A stretch of DNA of 21,360 nucleotides from Lachnospiraceae bacterium (GTDB lineage: Bacteria; Bacillota; Clostridia; Lachnospirales; Lachnospiraceae): the NCBI GenBank assembly GCA_017404585.1, contig JAFRCB010000028.1, positions 1-21,360 of the forward strand, written 5' to 3'. Positions 1-6,181 of the stretch are shown in pieces; within the stretch, counting starts at the first letter, position 1; the number at the start of each line of letters is the position of its first letter. A model generated the notes under the pieces. The model made no database searches. It was given only the letters and a program-made list of their open reading frames with translations, and was not told where the DNA came from. The translations under genes were made by a program, and so were the position numbers.

Positions 1-514
1 CAAAATAGCCTTTCTCATTTACTCTTGTCATATCGTACATAGTCGACGCGACCGTTGCCTTGACTCTTGTATCGAGGGCAGCAGCGTTCAGGGCCATGCC
101 GCCCCATCCGCAGATGCCGAGGATTCCGACGCGGTCAGGATCAACATTTTCATTCAGCGACAGAAAATCCACTGCTGCCATAAAATCTTCCGTGTTGATA
201 TCCGGGGATGCCATGTATCTTACGTTACCGCCGCTCTCGCCTGTGAAGGACGGGTCGAACGCGATCGTCAGGAATCCTCTCTCCGCCAGCGTCTGGGCGT
301 ACAGCCCCGAGCACTGTTCCTTGACCGCTCCGAAAGGACCGCTTACCGCTACCCCGGGAAGCTTTCCCTCTCTTTCCTTCGGCATGTACATATCAGCTGC
401 AAGGGTGATTCCGTAACGGTTTACAAATGTGACCTTGCTGTGCTCCACCTTATCGCTCTTCGGGAACGTCTTGTCCCACTCTGTTACCAGGTTCAGTTCT
501 TCTTTTTTAAACAT
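1..514 (-). CDS. Alpha/beta hydrolase, YcjY/dienelactone-hydrolase-like (partial)
   Basis: The first 171 residues are present; the C-terminus lies beyond the left edge. The ATG at 512-514 follows a strong AGGAGG-type site. The fold is recognisable from the strand-turn region GVAVSGPFGAVKEQ, the FDPSFTGESGG segment and a nucleophile elbow reading G-I-C-G-W-G near residue 135. The elbow carries Cys where most esterases have Ser, as in dienelactone hydrolase and many COG1073-type proteins of gut Firmicutes. It probably hydrolyses a small ester or lactone in the cytoplasm; the substrate is unknown. It lies 40 bp downstream of the 73-residue gene in the same direction, so the two probably share a transcript reading away from the LysR gene. 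The catalytic Asp and His would be in the missing part. The family call is firm; the exact activity is not. Confidence 0.85.
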   Translation of the reverse strand, partial: MFKKEELNLVTEWDKTFPKSDKVEHSKVTFVNRYGITLAADMYMPKEREGKLPGVAVSGPFGAVKEQCSGLYAQTLAERGFLTIAFDPSFTGESGGNVRYMASPDINTEDFMAAVDFLSLNENVDPDRVGILGICGWGGMALNAAALDTRVKATVASTMYDMTRVNEKGYF

Positions 515-554
515 GCTGCATTTCCTCCTTTGTGTCAGCAAAACGGCTTTCTGC

Positions 555-776
555 TTATTTTCTGATTTCCTTTTCTGTCTGCCGGATCAGAAAATCGAGA
601 TGATCGATTTTCCTCCCGCATTCATGAAGTTCATCAATGAGCCGGCAGCGGTCCGATTTCATTTTCTGAATGGCTTCCGGGACATGGCCTCTCTCGCACA
701 GAGTCATAATTTCCGTTATGCGGTCACTGCGGCATCCTGCATCAGACAGGTTCTGTTTCATTTGCTCCAGGTTCAT
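555..776 (-). CDS. Small helical protein, 73 residues, unknown function
   Basis: A short gene with a good ribosome binding site (GAGAGG about 6 bases before the ATG at 774-776) and a TAA stop. The product is charged and predicted almost wholly helical. It begins MNLEQMKQNLSDAGC and ends in a probable coiled-coil stretch (IDELHECGRKIDHLDFLIRQ). This resembles the dimerisation helix of MerR-type regulators and small conserved Firmicute proteins found next to hydrolase or reductase genes, but it has no DNA-binding domain of its own. It is the first gene after the divergent LysR promoter region and probably forms an operon with the hydrolase. It could be a small adaptor or regulatory partner; that is inference only. 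Confidence 0.6.
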   Translation of the reverse strand: MNLEQMKQNLSDAGCRSDRITEIMTLCERGHVPEAIQKMKSDRCRLIDELHECGRKIDHLDFLIRQTEKEIRK

Positions 777-823
777 GATGTTCCTCTCTCGTATTTTCTT
801 TTGACAATACAGATTTTATCACC

Positions 824-852
824 TTGTGAAGACCACCGCTAATTGCTATAAT
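824..852 (+). promoter_or_regulatory. Sigma-70-type promoter for the LysR gene
   Basis: TTGTGA (824-829) and a perfect TATAAT (847-852) are separated by 17 bases, 63 bases before the ATG of the LysR-type regulator. Confidence 0.65.
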
Positions 853-879
853 GAATATCGTGATATTCCATTTAGGAAT
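853..879. promoter_or_regulatory. Candidate LysR-type operator: two overlapping inverted repeats
   Basis: Directly after the -10 box lie two perfect inverted repeats that share bases. One is GAATATC, two bases, GATATTC (853-868). The other is ATTCC, five bases, GGAAT (865-879). The second fits the T-N11-A dyad format bound by LysR proteins. The position between two divergent genes, overlapping the expected transcription start of the regulator, suggests autoregulation and control of the divergent hydrolase operon. No binding data exist; this is inference from pattern and position. Confidence 0.5.
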
Positions 880-906
880 AGTTTTTTGAGAATTCCGAGA
901 GGAGTC

Positions 907-916
907 ATTTGCAAAT
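907..916. repeat. Palindrome ATTTGCAAAT, copy 1
   Basis: A perfect 10-bp palindrome, extended here to the 12-bp CATTTGCAAATG (906-917). It spans the gap between the ribosome binding site and the ATG of the LysR gene. The same 10-mer recurs at 3198-3207 and 17588-17597. Confidence 0.5.
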
Positions 917-1877
917 GGAAATAAAGACCCTGAGATATTTCCTCGCCGTAGCGCGGGAAGAGAATATGACGAGGGCATCGGAGACGCTCCACGTCACGCA
1001 GCCGACGCTCTCAAAACAGTTGAAGGCTTTGGAGGAGGAGCTTGGCAAAAAGCTTTTCACCCGTCACGCATTCTCGATCAAGCTGACAGATGAGGGTGTG
1101 CTTCTCCGAAATCGCGCAGAGGACCTTGTAAGTATGGCAGATAAAATCGAAAGAGAATTCGTCTCTCTCGATGACATCACGGGCGGAGACCTGTATTTCG
1201 GACTTGCCGAGTCCTATCAGATCAGATTTCTCGCCAGGGAGATCAGCGCATTTAAGGAAAAATATCCCGGGCTTCAGTATCGTATCACCAGCGGCGATAC
1301 GGAACAGGTCGCGGAGAAGCTGGACAAGGGGCTTTTGGATTTCGTCGTTCTCTGCGAGAAGCCCGATCCGGCAAAGTATGAGTCGATTATGTTCCCGGAG
1401 TCGGATGTCTGGGGCGTCGTGATGCCGGAAGATGATCCGCTGGCAGAAAAAGAGGCCATCCGGGTGGATGACCTGATCGGGCTGCCGCTGTTCTGTTCCA
1501 GGCAGTCATGGGAAAATGACATTCCGAGATGGGCCGAGGAGAAAATGGATCAGCTGCGCCTTGAGGGTTCTTTCCGGCTGGCGTACAACGCATCGATGTT
1601 TGCCAGGGAACGTCTGGGATATCTGCTGACATTTGACAGACTCCTTAACACGACCCCGGGGAGCGGACTTGCGTTCCGCCCTCTCACGCCCGCTCTTACG
1701 ACCAGACTCTATCTGGTCTGGAAGCGCTATCAGACATTTTCACCTATTGCCGAGAGATTTTTGCGCCAGATTCGGCAGTCTTTCGAAGCATGCGCCACCA
1801 CCCTATGCGATGCAAGTCCGCGTACTATGGACGCGGCACTCTGTATCTGCTCTTCGCAGACCTTCGTCCGGATCTGA
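915..1877 (+). CDS. LysR-family transcriptional regulator
   Basis: A 320-residue protein of usual LTTR length. Residues 1-60 form the winged helix-turn-helix: MEIKTLRYFLAVAREEN starts it, and the recognition helix region is THVTQPTLSKQLKALEEELG-like (here LHVTQPTLSKQLKALE). The remainder is a periplasmic-binding-protein-like effector domain, with a linker near residues 60-90. I chose the ATG at 915 because it gives the classic LTTR N-terminus and lies about 11 bases after GAGAGGAG; an in-frame TTG at 909 is the alternative. The gene is divergent from the 73-residue gene and hydrolase and has its own TATAAT promoter with inverted repeats. The effector is unknown. It probably controls the adjacent hydrolase operon; whether it also acts on the leftward catabolic operons is open, since those have sigma-54 promoters. 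Confidence 0.92.
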   Translation: MEIKTLRYFLAVAREENMTRASETLHVTQPTLSKQLKALEEELGKKLFTRHAFSIKLTDEGVLLRNRAEDLVSMADKIEREFVSLDDITGGDLYFGLAESYQIRFLAREISAFKEKYPGLQYRITSGDTEQVAEKLDKGLLDFVVLCEKPDPAKYESIMFPESDVWGVVMPEDDPLAEKEAIRVDDLIGLPLFCSRQSWENDIPRWAEEKMDQLRLEGSFRLAYNASMFARERLGYLLTFDRLLNTTPGSGLAFRPLTPALTTRLYLVWKRYQTFSPIAERFLRQIRQSFEACATTLCDASPRTMDAALCICSSQTFVRI

Positions 1878-1913
1878 TTTCATCCACATTCAATCCGTGA
1901 AAGGAGTTTATCT

Positions 1914-3167
1914 TTGTACCCGCCAATCCACGAAAAGCCGCAGATCACATATTCCTTCGACAGGCTGGACATGCTCTGGGACCGCTATCCGCAGTTCCGC
2001 GAGATGTCTACATTTGCCACGCTCGAAGAGCTCCTTACGGATCATGAATCCTATCAAAAAGATTTCGATGAACTCAGGGAGGAATATGAATCGGGAGGCT
2101 ACGAGAGATTCCTCGTGCAGCTGTCCTGGTCTGACCTTCCCTACCGCCGCGCGACTAAGGACCTCATTGAGAAGGCGGGCAGCATACGCACGAATCCCTA
2201 CGCGGAAGCCTTCATAGACCAGTTCGCCCACATTGACACCGACAGAAAGGCCTGCTTCCTCTTTCCGGAGAGCTACATCTCCCAGTTCTTCGTCATCATG
2301 GAAGTCTGCAAGGAGGCGGAATCCTTCTATCCGGTCCGGAATCTCTTCCCGGATGAGGAAAAAATCCACTATCTTGCAATTTTCGATAAGGCAAATATTG
2401 ACGCGGTCCTGCTCATGTACCACCTGCTCTACACAAATTCCTCCCAGGACCTTTACGGTGGCTACTCCCTCTACGACTACTCGCTCCCATGGTATCAGAA
2501 CCACCTCTGGACCAGTGGCACAGTCCTCCGCTCCCCCTATCTGCCCGACAGACTTGCCAAGTTCCAGGGCAGCCTTCCCTTCTACCACAACCCGGCCAAG
2601 ACAGTCTATGTCAGGCGGAACATCGAGCACATGAAAGAGTGCGGCTACATAACGTCCGAGCTCGAATTTTTCCTGGACCTCACCCGGGTCATCATGCCGC
2701 TCTTTCAGTGGTGGTACACAGACCTTGCCCTCTACGAGGAGAAGGATGGTCTGCGCACGAACTGGCGTCTCAAAAGGACCCGCATCCGGACGGAACTCAC
2801 CGCGGACGGCACGATAAGGCCAAAGTGGAAACACGAGCTTTCCCTCTTTCAGGCAATACGGAAGCGCCACCCGGACACGCTTTACCAGTACCGGCCCGAA
2901 TGGCTCGGCCGGCAGAGTCTCGATCTCTACATCCCCTCGCTGAAAACTGCAATCGAGTATCAGGGAATTCAGCACTATATGCCTATCGACTTCTTCGGCG
3001 GCGAGGATGCTCTTGCCGCGCGGCAGGAACTCGACCGGCAGAAGCGGCAGCTCTGTGAAGCCAATGGGGTCCGGCTCATCGAGTGGCCTTACAGCTGCGA
3101 GCCGACGGATAAAAACGTGCGGGAAGCTCTGGCTTCCGAGACAAATAAAGATGGGCTGTCGCATTAA
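1914..3167 (+). CDS. Orphan PD-(D/E)XK-type nuclease-domain protein
   Basis: A 417-residue protein. The TTG start at 1914 follows AAAGGAG by 7 bases; the next ATG (1971) has no such site and would drop 19 residues. Residues about 305-393 resemble the restriction-endonuclease-like domain seen in Vsr-like and phage-associated proteins: a helix with Glu (KHELSLFQAIRKRHPD, 306-321), the phrase YQYRPEWLG, then D337 in SLDLYIP, E348 and Q350 in AIEYQG, and a following helix with basic residues. The third active-site residue is Q rather than the usual K, a variant I recall in this group. Residues 1-300 have no domain I recognise. It lies 36 bp after the LysR gene in the same direction, possibly co-transcribed. 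No methyltransferase, helicase or toxin/antitoxin partner is nearby, so a defence, repair or mobile-element role cannot be chosen. Confidence 0.75.
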   Translation: MYPPIHEKPQITYSFDRLDMLWDRYPQFREMSTFATLEELLTDHESYQKDFDELREEYESGGYERFLVQLSWSDLPYRRATKDLIEKAGSIRTNPYAEAFIDQFAHIDTDRKACFLFPESYISQFFVIMEVCKEAESFYPVRNLFPDEEKIHYLAIFDKANIDAVLLMYHLLYTNSSQDLYGGYSLYDYSLPWYQNHLWTSGTVLRSPYLPDRLAKFQGSLPFYHNPAKTVYVRRNIEHMKECGYITSELEFFLDLTRVIMPLFQWWYTDLALYEEKDGLRTNWRLKRTRIRTELTADGTIRPKWKHELSLFQAIRKRHPDTLYQYRPEWLGRQSLDLYIPSLKTAIEYQGIQHYMPIDFFGGEDALAARQELDRQKRQLCEANGVRLIEWPYSCEPTDKNVREALASETNKDGLSH

Positions 3168-3178
3168 GGCGCGCCATC

Positions 3179-3223
3179 ACTATATATGGCAGACGTTATT
3201 TGCAAATGTCTGCCATATATAGT
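3179..3223. terminator. Perfect 16-bp inverted repeat after the nuclease gene
   Basis: Two perfect 16-base arms (3179-3194 and 3208-3223; ACTATATATGGCAGAC and its complement) enclose 13 bases. The loop itself contains the palindrome ATTTGCAAAT. A further 4 bp (GCCA at 3173-3176 with TGGC at 3226-3229) can pair beyond a 2x2 mismatch. It starts 12 bases after the nuclease stop. There is no T-run, so it is not a standard intrinsic terminator; it may stabilise the 3' end or be a protein binding site. Confidence 0.6.
3198..3207. repeat. Palindrome ATTTGCAAAT, copy 2
   Basis: The 10-bp palindrome forms most of the loop of the 16-bp inverted repeat at 3179-3223. It is identical to the 10-mers at 907-916 and 17588-17597. 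Confidence 0.5.
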
Positions 3224-3265
3224 TGTGGCACCGTCTAATGCGCCAGCCCCTTTAGTCTATTTACA

Positions 3266-3338
3266 AAACTTCCCGATTTTCGGTAAGCAGGCAGGCGAAA
3301 TCGAAACTCACGTCTCGCTGAAATTCGCATGGAAGTTT
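3266..3338 (-). terminator. Structured 3' end of the GltD-like gene
   Basis: Arms AAACTTCC (3266-3273) and GGAAGTTT (3331-3338, overlapping the stop codon) enclose smaller hairpins. One is CGAGAC with GTTTCG around a GTGA loop, read on the minus strand; another is CCGA with TCGG. On the minus strand the outer arm continues into TTTGTAAATAG. It may act as a weak terminator. Confidence 0.35.
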
Positions 3339-4573
3339 TATTTCTTGCCGAACTTCTCCTGCATATACGCATCCATATTGTCGGCGATCTGCTTAGAAAC
3401 AGCAACGGCAGCAACAACAGTCTTTGCGCCTGTTACCACGTCGCCGGATGCAAATACACCCTCCATCGTTGTCTCACCATGATCATCTGTCTGCAGAGTT
3501 CCGCGTTTGTTCAGATGAAGGTCGTGGTCGCGGTTGACCAGACGGCTCTGCGGGACCTGAGAGATGGAGATCATAATGCTGTCCGCTTCGACCATGGCGT
3601 CCGTGGAATGGTCCTCGACAAGCTCCCCTGTCTCGGGATCTTCAATCAAATCACAGAAAATCGCACCCTCGTCCACGATGCGAACGATGCTCTTTCTGAA
3701 TTCAAAATGAACGCCGTCGAGCTGCGCATAGTTGAATTCATTCTCAGATGCCGCTACCTCATCGCCGCGGACATAGACCGTCACATCCTTAGAGCCGTGG
3801 CGGATGGCTGTTCTCGCAACGTCCATCGCCGCATTGCCGGCCCCGATGATCGCGACTCGTTCACCAAGTTCATATACGTCGGGATTGTGCAGATAATTGA
3901 TCGCATAGAAGACATGGCCGAAAGTCTCGCCCGGAACACCGAGCTTGCGCGGCCTCCAGGCGCCGGTTCCGAGGAAGACGCTGGCGTAGCCGTCATCCAG
4001 AAGGTCCTGTATGCTGGTCGATCCGCCGAGGTGAAAGTTCGGGCGGAACAAAATGCCCATCTCGCGCATTCTCTTGTAGTAGCGGTCAAGAATCGACTTG
4101 GGCAGACGGAACTCCGGAATGCCGTAGCGGAGGATACCGCCGATCTTCTCGCGTCCCTCAAAGACTGTGACCTTGTAGCCGCGGCGGGCAAGAATGATCG
4201 CGATCGTAATACCGGCAGGACCGGCACCGACGACGCCGACCTTCATTCCGTTGGGCGGTGCGCAGGTAAGATCAAGCCTCTCAAAACAGGAGTCGGAAAT
4301 ATAGTTCTCAATCGAAGAAAAGTGCACCGGTTCGCCCTTCATGCCCTTTATGCAGTGACCCTCGCACTGACCTTCATGGTTGCATACGAGTGAACACACG
4401 ACGGACAGCGGGTTGTTCTCGAAAAGAATCTCCGCTGCTTCCATCATTCTGTTCTCCTTGAACAGGCGAATGACCTCCGGAATGTTGGTCTGAATCGGAC
4501 ATCCGAGCTCGCGGCAGCGCGGCTTTTTGCACTGCAGGCAACGATTGGCTTCCTTTAATACATGTACTGGCAT
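3338..4573 (-). CDS. GltD-like FAD/NAD(P)-dependent iron-sulfur oxidoreductase
   Basis: A 411-residue protein of the glutamate-synthase small-subunit / PreT family. The N-terminal iron-sulfur domain has two Cys groups: C12, C15, C20, C25 and C60, C64, C70, C74. An FAD-binding Rossmann motif GVVGAGPAG follows at 113-121, then the NAD(P) motif GAGNAAMD at 244-251, and a C-terminal flavin motif ASGDVVTGAKTVVAAVA near 373-389. Such proteins pass electrons from NAD(P)H through FAD and 4Fe-4S clusters to a partner. No GltB-type glutamate synthase subunit or PreA-like partner is adjacent, so glutamate synthesis is unlikely to be its role here. It could feed electrons to a reductase of the neighbouring catabolic cluster (inference). 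It is divergent from the D-2-hydroxyacid dehydrogenase across a 335-bp gap. The ATG at 4571-4573 follows GAAGGAGG. Confidence 0.9.
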   Translation of the reverse strand: MPVHVLKEANRCLQCKKPRCRELGCPIQTNIPEVIRLFKENRMMEAAEILFENNPLSVVCSLVCNHEGQCEGHCIKGMKGEPVHFSSIENYISDSCFERLDLTCAPPNGMKVGVVGAGPAGITIAIILARRGYKVTVFEGREKIGGILRYGIPEFRLPKSILDRYYKRMREMGILFRPNFHLGGSTSIQDLLDDGYASVFLGTGAWRPRKLGVPGETFGHVFYAINYLHNPDVYELGERVAIIGAGNAAMDVARTAIRHGSKDVTVYVRGDEVAASENEFNYAQLDGVHFEFRKSIVRIVDEGAIFCDLIEDPETGELVEDHSTDAMVEADSIMISISQVPQSRLVNRDHDLHLNKRGTLQTDDHGETTMEGVFASGDVVTGAKTVVAAVAVSKQIADNMDAYMQEKFGKK

Positions 4574-4908
4574 AGTGAACCTCCTTCAGCAATGTGTGTC
4601 ATCTAATCATCTTTTCGACTATAGTATGACACTTAAATTTTTCATATGCAATACATGAGTCCCCTGAAAAATGCTCTAAATAAGGTACAAAAAATCCACT
4701 GTGCCGTCAGATATTATCCCTTGATTTTGTGTTGTTGTCGCACTATGATTTTATCAGACGTATGCTGTGCAGCATGGATTTTTCGTGCATACATACCGGA
4801 AAATGACATGCCGATGCCGGCATTCCCACATCGTATCCCTAAAGGCAATTGCGTAGTCGTACAGTGTTCCGCAATAGCCTCGGCACATCAAAAAGAAAGG
4901 AATATGTT
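4574..4908. promoter_or_regulatory. Divergent intergenic region, no gene
   Basis: This 335-bp gap separates two divergent genes and holds no convincing coding sequence; an 88-codon frame at 4646-4912 has no ribosome binding site or family features. It contains a likely promoter for the dehydrogenase (4721-4749). The octamer ACTATAGT at 4618-4625 reads as a TACTAT-type -10 box on the minus strand for the GltD-like gene. Short dyads occur in the dehydrogenase leader: ATGCTG, TG, CAGCAT near 4760-4775, and ATGCCGGCAT near 4815. Confidence 0.5.
4721..4749 (+). promoter_or_regulatory. Sigma-70-type promoter for the D-2-hydroxyacid dehydrogenase
   Basis: TTGATT (4721-4726), 17 bases, TATGAT (4744-4749). 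This predicts a leader of about 150 bases before the ATG at 4909, with short dyads that could be operators. Confidence 0.5.
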
Positions 4909-5859
4909 ATGAAAATCGTACTCATGGAGCCGCTTGGCGTATCACCCGAAATCATTGAAAAGCTGGCTGACGGGCTGAGATCGGCCGGACATACATTTGC
5001 ATCCTACGACACGTTCACGACGGACACCGACGAGCTGATCCGCCGGGCCGGTGACGCAGACGTACTCATGATTGCCAATCACCCGCTGCCGGGCGAAGTG
5101 ATCCGGGCCGACAAAAACCTTAAATTCATCTCTGTCGCCTTCGTCGGGATCGACCACATCGACACGGATGCCTGCAAGGAGCAGGGCGTTGCGATCTCCA
5201 ACACCGGCGGCTACTGTGATGACGCCGTTGCCGAGCTCGCGGTCGGACTGGCCTTAGACTGCCTGCGCAACATCACCGAGTGCAACGCCGCGGTCCAGAG
5301 CGGCGGCGGGAAAGGCACGCTGGCCGGCAATGAGCTGGCCGGACGCACGGTCGGCATCATCGGGACCGGAGCCATTGGCATGAGGACCGCCGAGATTTTC
5401 AAGGCCTTCCGCTGCCGTCTGATCGGATTCAACAGGAGCGACAAGCCGAAGGCCAGAGAAATGGGCATCGAGCTCATGCCCTTAGACGAGGTCATGAAGC
5501 AGGCCGACATCATTACAATCCATACGCCTCTCACTCCGTCGACAAAAGGCCTCATCGGCGAGAACGAAATCGGCCTCATGAAGCAGGGCGCTATCCTGAT
5601 CAATACCGCAAGAGGACCCGTGGTCGACATGCAGGCTCTCGCGTCGGCTCTCCGGGCAGGTCGGATCAAAGCCGGCATCGACGTCTACGAGAAGGATCCG
5701 CCGCTGCCGGAAGGGCATCCGCTTCTCGGAGCTCCGAACCTTGTCTGCACGCCTCACGTGGGCTTCGACACCAGGGAGTCAATTGACCGCAGGGCAGAGA
5801 TGGCATTTGAAAATGTCACCGAGTGGCTGGCCGGAAATCAGATTCGCAAAATGATGTAA
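4909..5859 (+). CDS. D-isomer-specific 2-hydroxyacid dehydrogenase
   Basis: A 316-residue protein of the NAD-dependent D-2-hydroxyacid dehydrogenase family, which interconverts 2-keto acids and D-2-hydroxy acids. The Rossmann motif is GIIGTGAIG at 149-157. The catalytic triad of the family is visible: R235 in NTARGPVVD, E261 in DVYEKDPP, and H283 in CTPHVGF. I chose the ATG at 4909 because AAAGG precedes it by 8 bases and the protein then begins MKIVLMEPLG; an upstream in-frame start adds 20 unlikely residues. It is transcribed alone, opposite to the cluster, and ends before hairpin element A. A phosphoglycerate-, hydroxypyruvate/glyoxylate- or phosphonate-type substrate cannot be told apart from sequence alone. 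A role in processing a 2-keto acid released by the neighbouring aldolase is plausible inference. Confidence 0.92.
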   Translation: MKIVLMEPLGVSPEIIEKLADGLRSAGHTFASYDTFTTDTDELIRRAGDADVLMIANHPLPGEVIRADKNLKFISVAFVGIDHIDTDACKEQGVAISNTGGYCDDAVAELAVGLALDCLRNITECNAAVQSGGGKGTLAGNELAGRTVGIIGTGAIGMRTAEIFKAFRCRLIGFNRSDKPKAREMGIELMPLDEVMKQADIITIHTPLTPSTKGLIGENEIGLMKQGAILINTARGPVVDMQALASALRAGRIKAGIDVYEKDPPLPEGHPLLGAPNLVCTPHVGFDTRESIDRRAEMAFENVTEWLAGNQIRKMM

Positions 5860-5891
5860 AATTTGGATCGATTCTTTACGTGGATTTTGTG

Positions 5892-6085
5892 CAGTTCAGA
5901 CAGGCTGCAGCGCAGTTTCAAAATCCGGCGCAAACATCATCTTCATCGAAAAACGCAGATCCTTTCTGTGAGCTTAAAAAGCTAAAGCTTTTTGATCTCA
6001 CAGGGAAGGACCTGCAATGTTTTTCTCACGAAGATGGATGCTTTGCTGCCGGAAAACGCAACATAATTGCAGCCTGTCTGAACTG
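5892..6085. repeat. Long hairpin element, copy A
   Basis: A 194-base near-complete inverted repeat. The outer arms are a perfect 18 bp (5892-5909 and 6068-6085; TTCAGACAGGCTGCA and its complement within them). Inside, CCGGC, GCAAA, CAT and CATCTTC pair with GAAGATG, ATG, TTTGC and GCCGG with single-base bulges. A conserved asymmetric loop (ATC against TCAC) follows, then GAAAAAC with GTTTTTC, a 3-base AAT bulge, GCAGATCC with GGACCTGC (one A-C mismatch), CTGTGAG with CTCACAG, and an apical stem AAAAAGC with GCTTTTT. On the plus strand the right arm is followed by six Ts (6093-6098), so it could also end transcription of the dehydrogenase gene. Related copies lie at 15043-15226, 15437-15630 and 21183 onward. 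I do not recognise the family. Confidence 0.85.
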
Positions 6086-6101
6086 TTACGGATTTTTTCA
6101 C

Positions 6102-6153
6102 GTAAAAAATAAGTGCAACTGACAGGGGTAATTATTCCCTATCAATTACACTT
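6102..6153 (-). terminator. Intrinsic terminator of the MFS transporter gene
   Basis: Read on the minus strand, a 17-bp stem (arms at 6137-6153 and 6111-6127) with three G-U wobbles and a 9-base loop is followed at once by ATTTTTT. On the plus strand the same three pairs would be C-A mismatches, so the structure is built for minus-strand RNA. It begins 29 bases after the MFS stop codon. Confidence 0.8.
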
Positions 6154-6181
6154 TTATGGTACTAAAAGAACCGTCCCCGAT

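Larger units (their letters stand above)
5860..6181. other. Convergent intergenic region holding element A and a terminator
   Basis: This 322-bp gap lies between two genes that point at each other and is almost entirely taken up by inverted-repeat structure: the outermost 8-bp pair TTTACGTG (5875-5882) with CACGTAAA (6099-6106), hairpin element A (5892-6085), and the minus-strand terminator (6102-6153). Next to the MFS stop codon is GGGGACGGTTCTTTT on the minus strand, a string I associate with REP-like intergenic repeats of Firmicutes (from memory, not checked). No gene is supported here. Confidence 0.6.

Noticed and set aside
1908..3164. A 418-codon open frame antisense to the nuclease gene
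   Set aside because: The sense strand has a recognisable nuclease domain and a ribosome binding site. The antisense reading has no family features and follows from codon bias in moderately GC-rich DNA.
3226..3240. A possible sigma-54 promoter (TGGCACCGTCTAATGC) on the plus strand
   Set aside because: The GG-to-GC spacing is 11 instead of 10 bases, the -12 box lacks TTGC, and no gene starts downstream on that strand.
4646..4912. An 88-codon frame upstream of the D-2-hydroxyacid dehydrogenase
   Set aside because: No ribosome binding site, no recognisable features, and it overlaps the predicted promoter.
5892..6085. Hairpin element A as an ordinary IS-derived MITE
   Set aside because: No target-site duplication is visible next to the outer arms, and the conserved internal loops with covarying stems are more than terminal repeats would need. 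It is not fully excluded.
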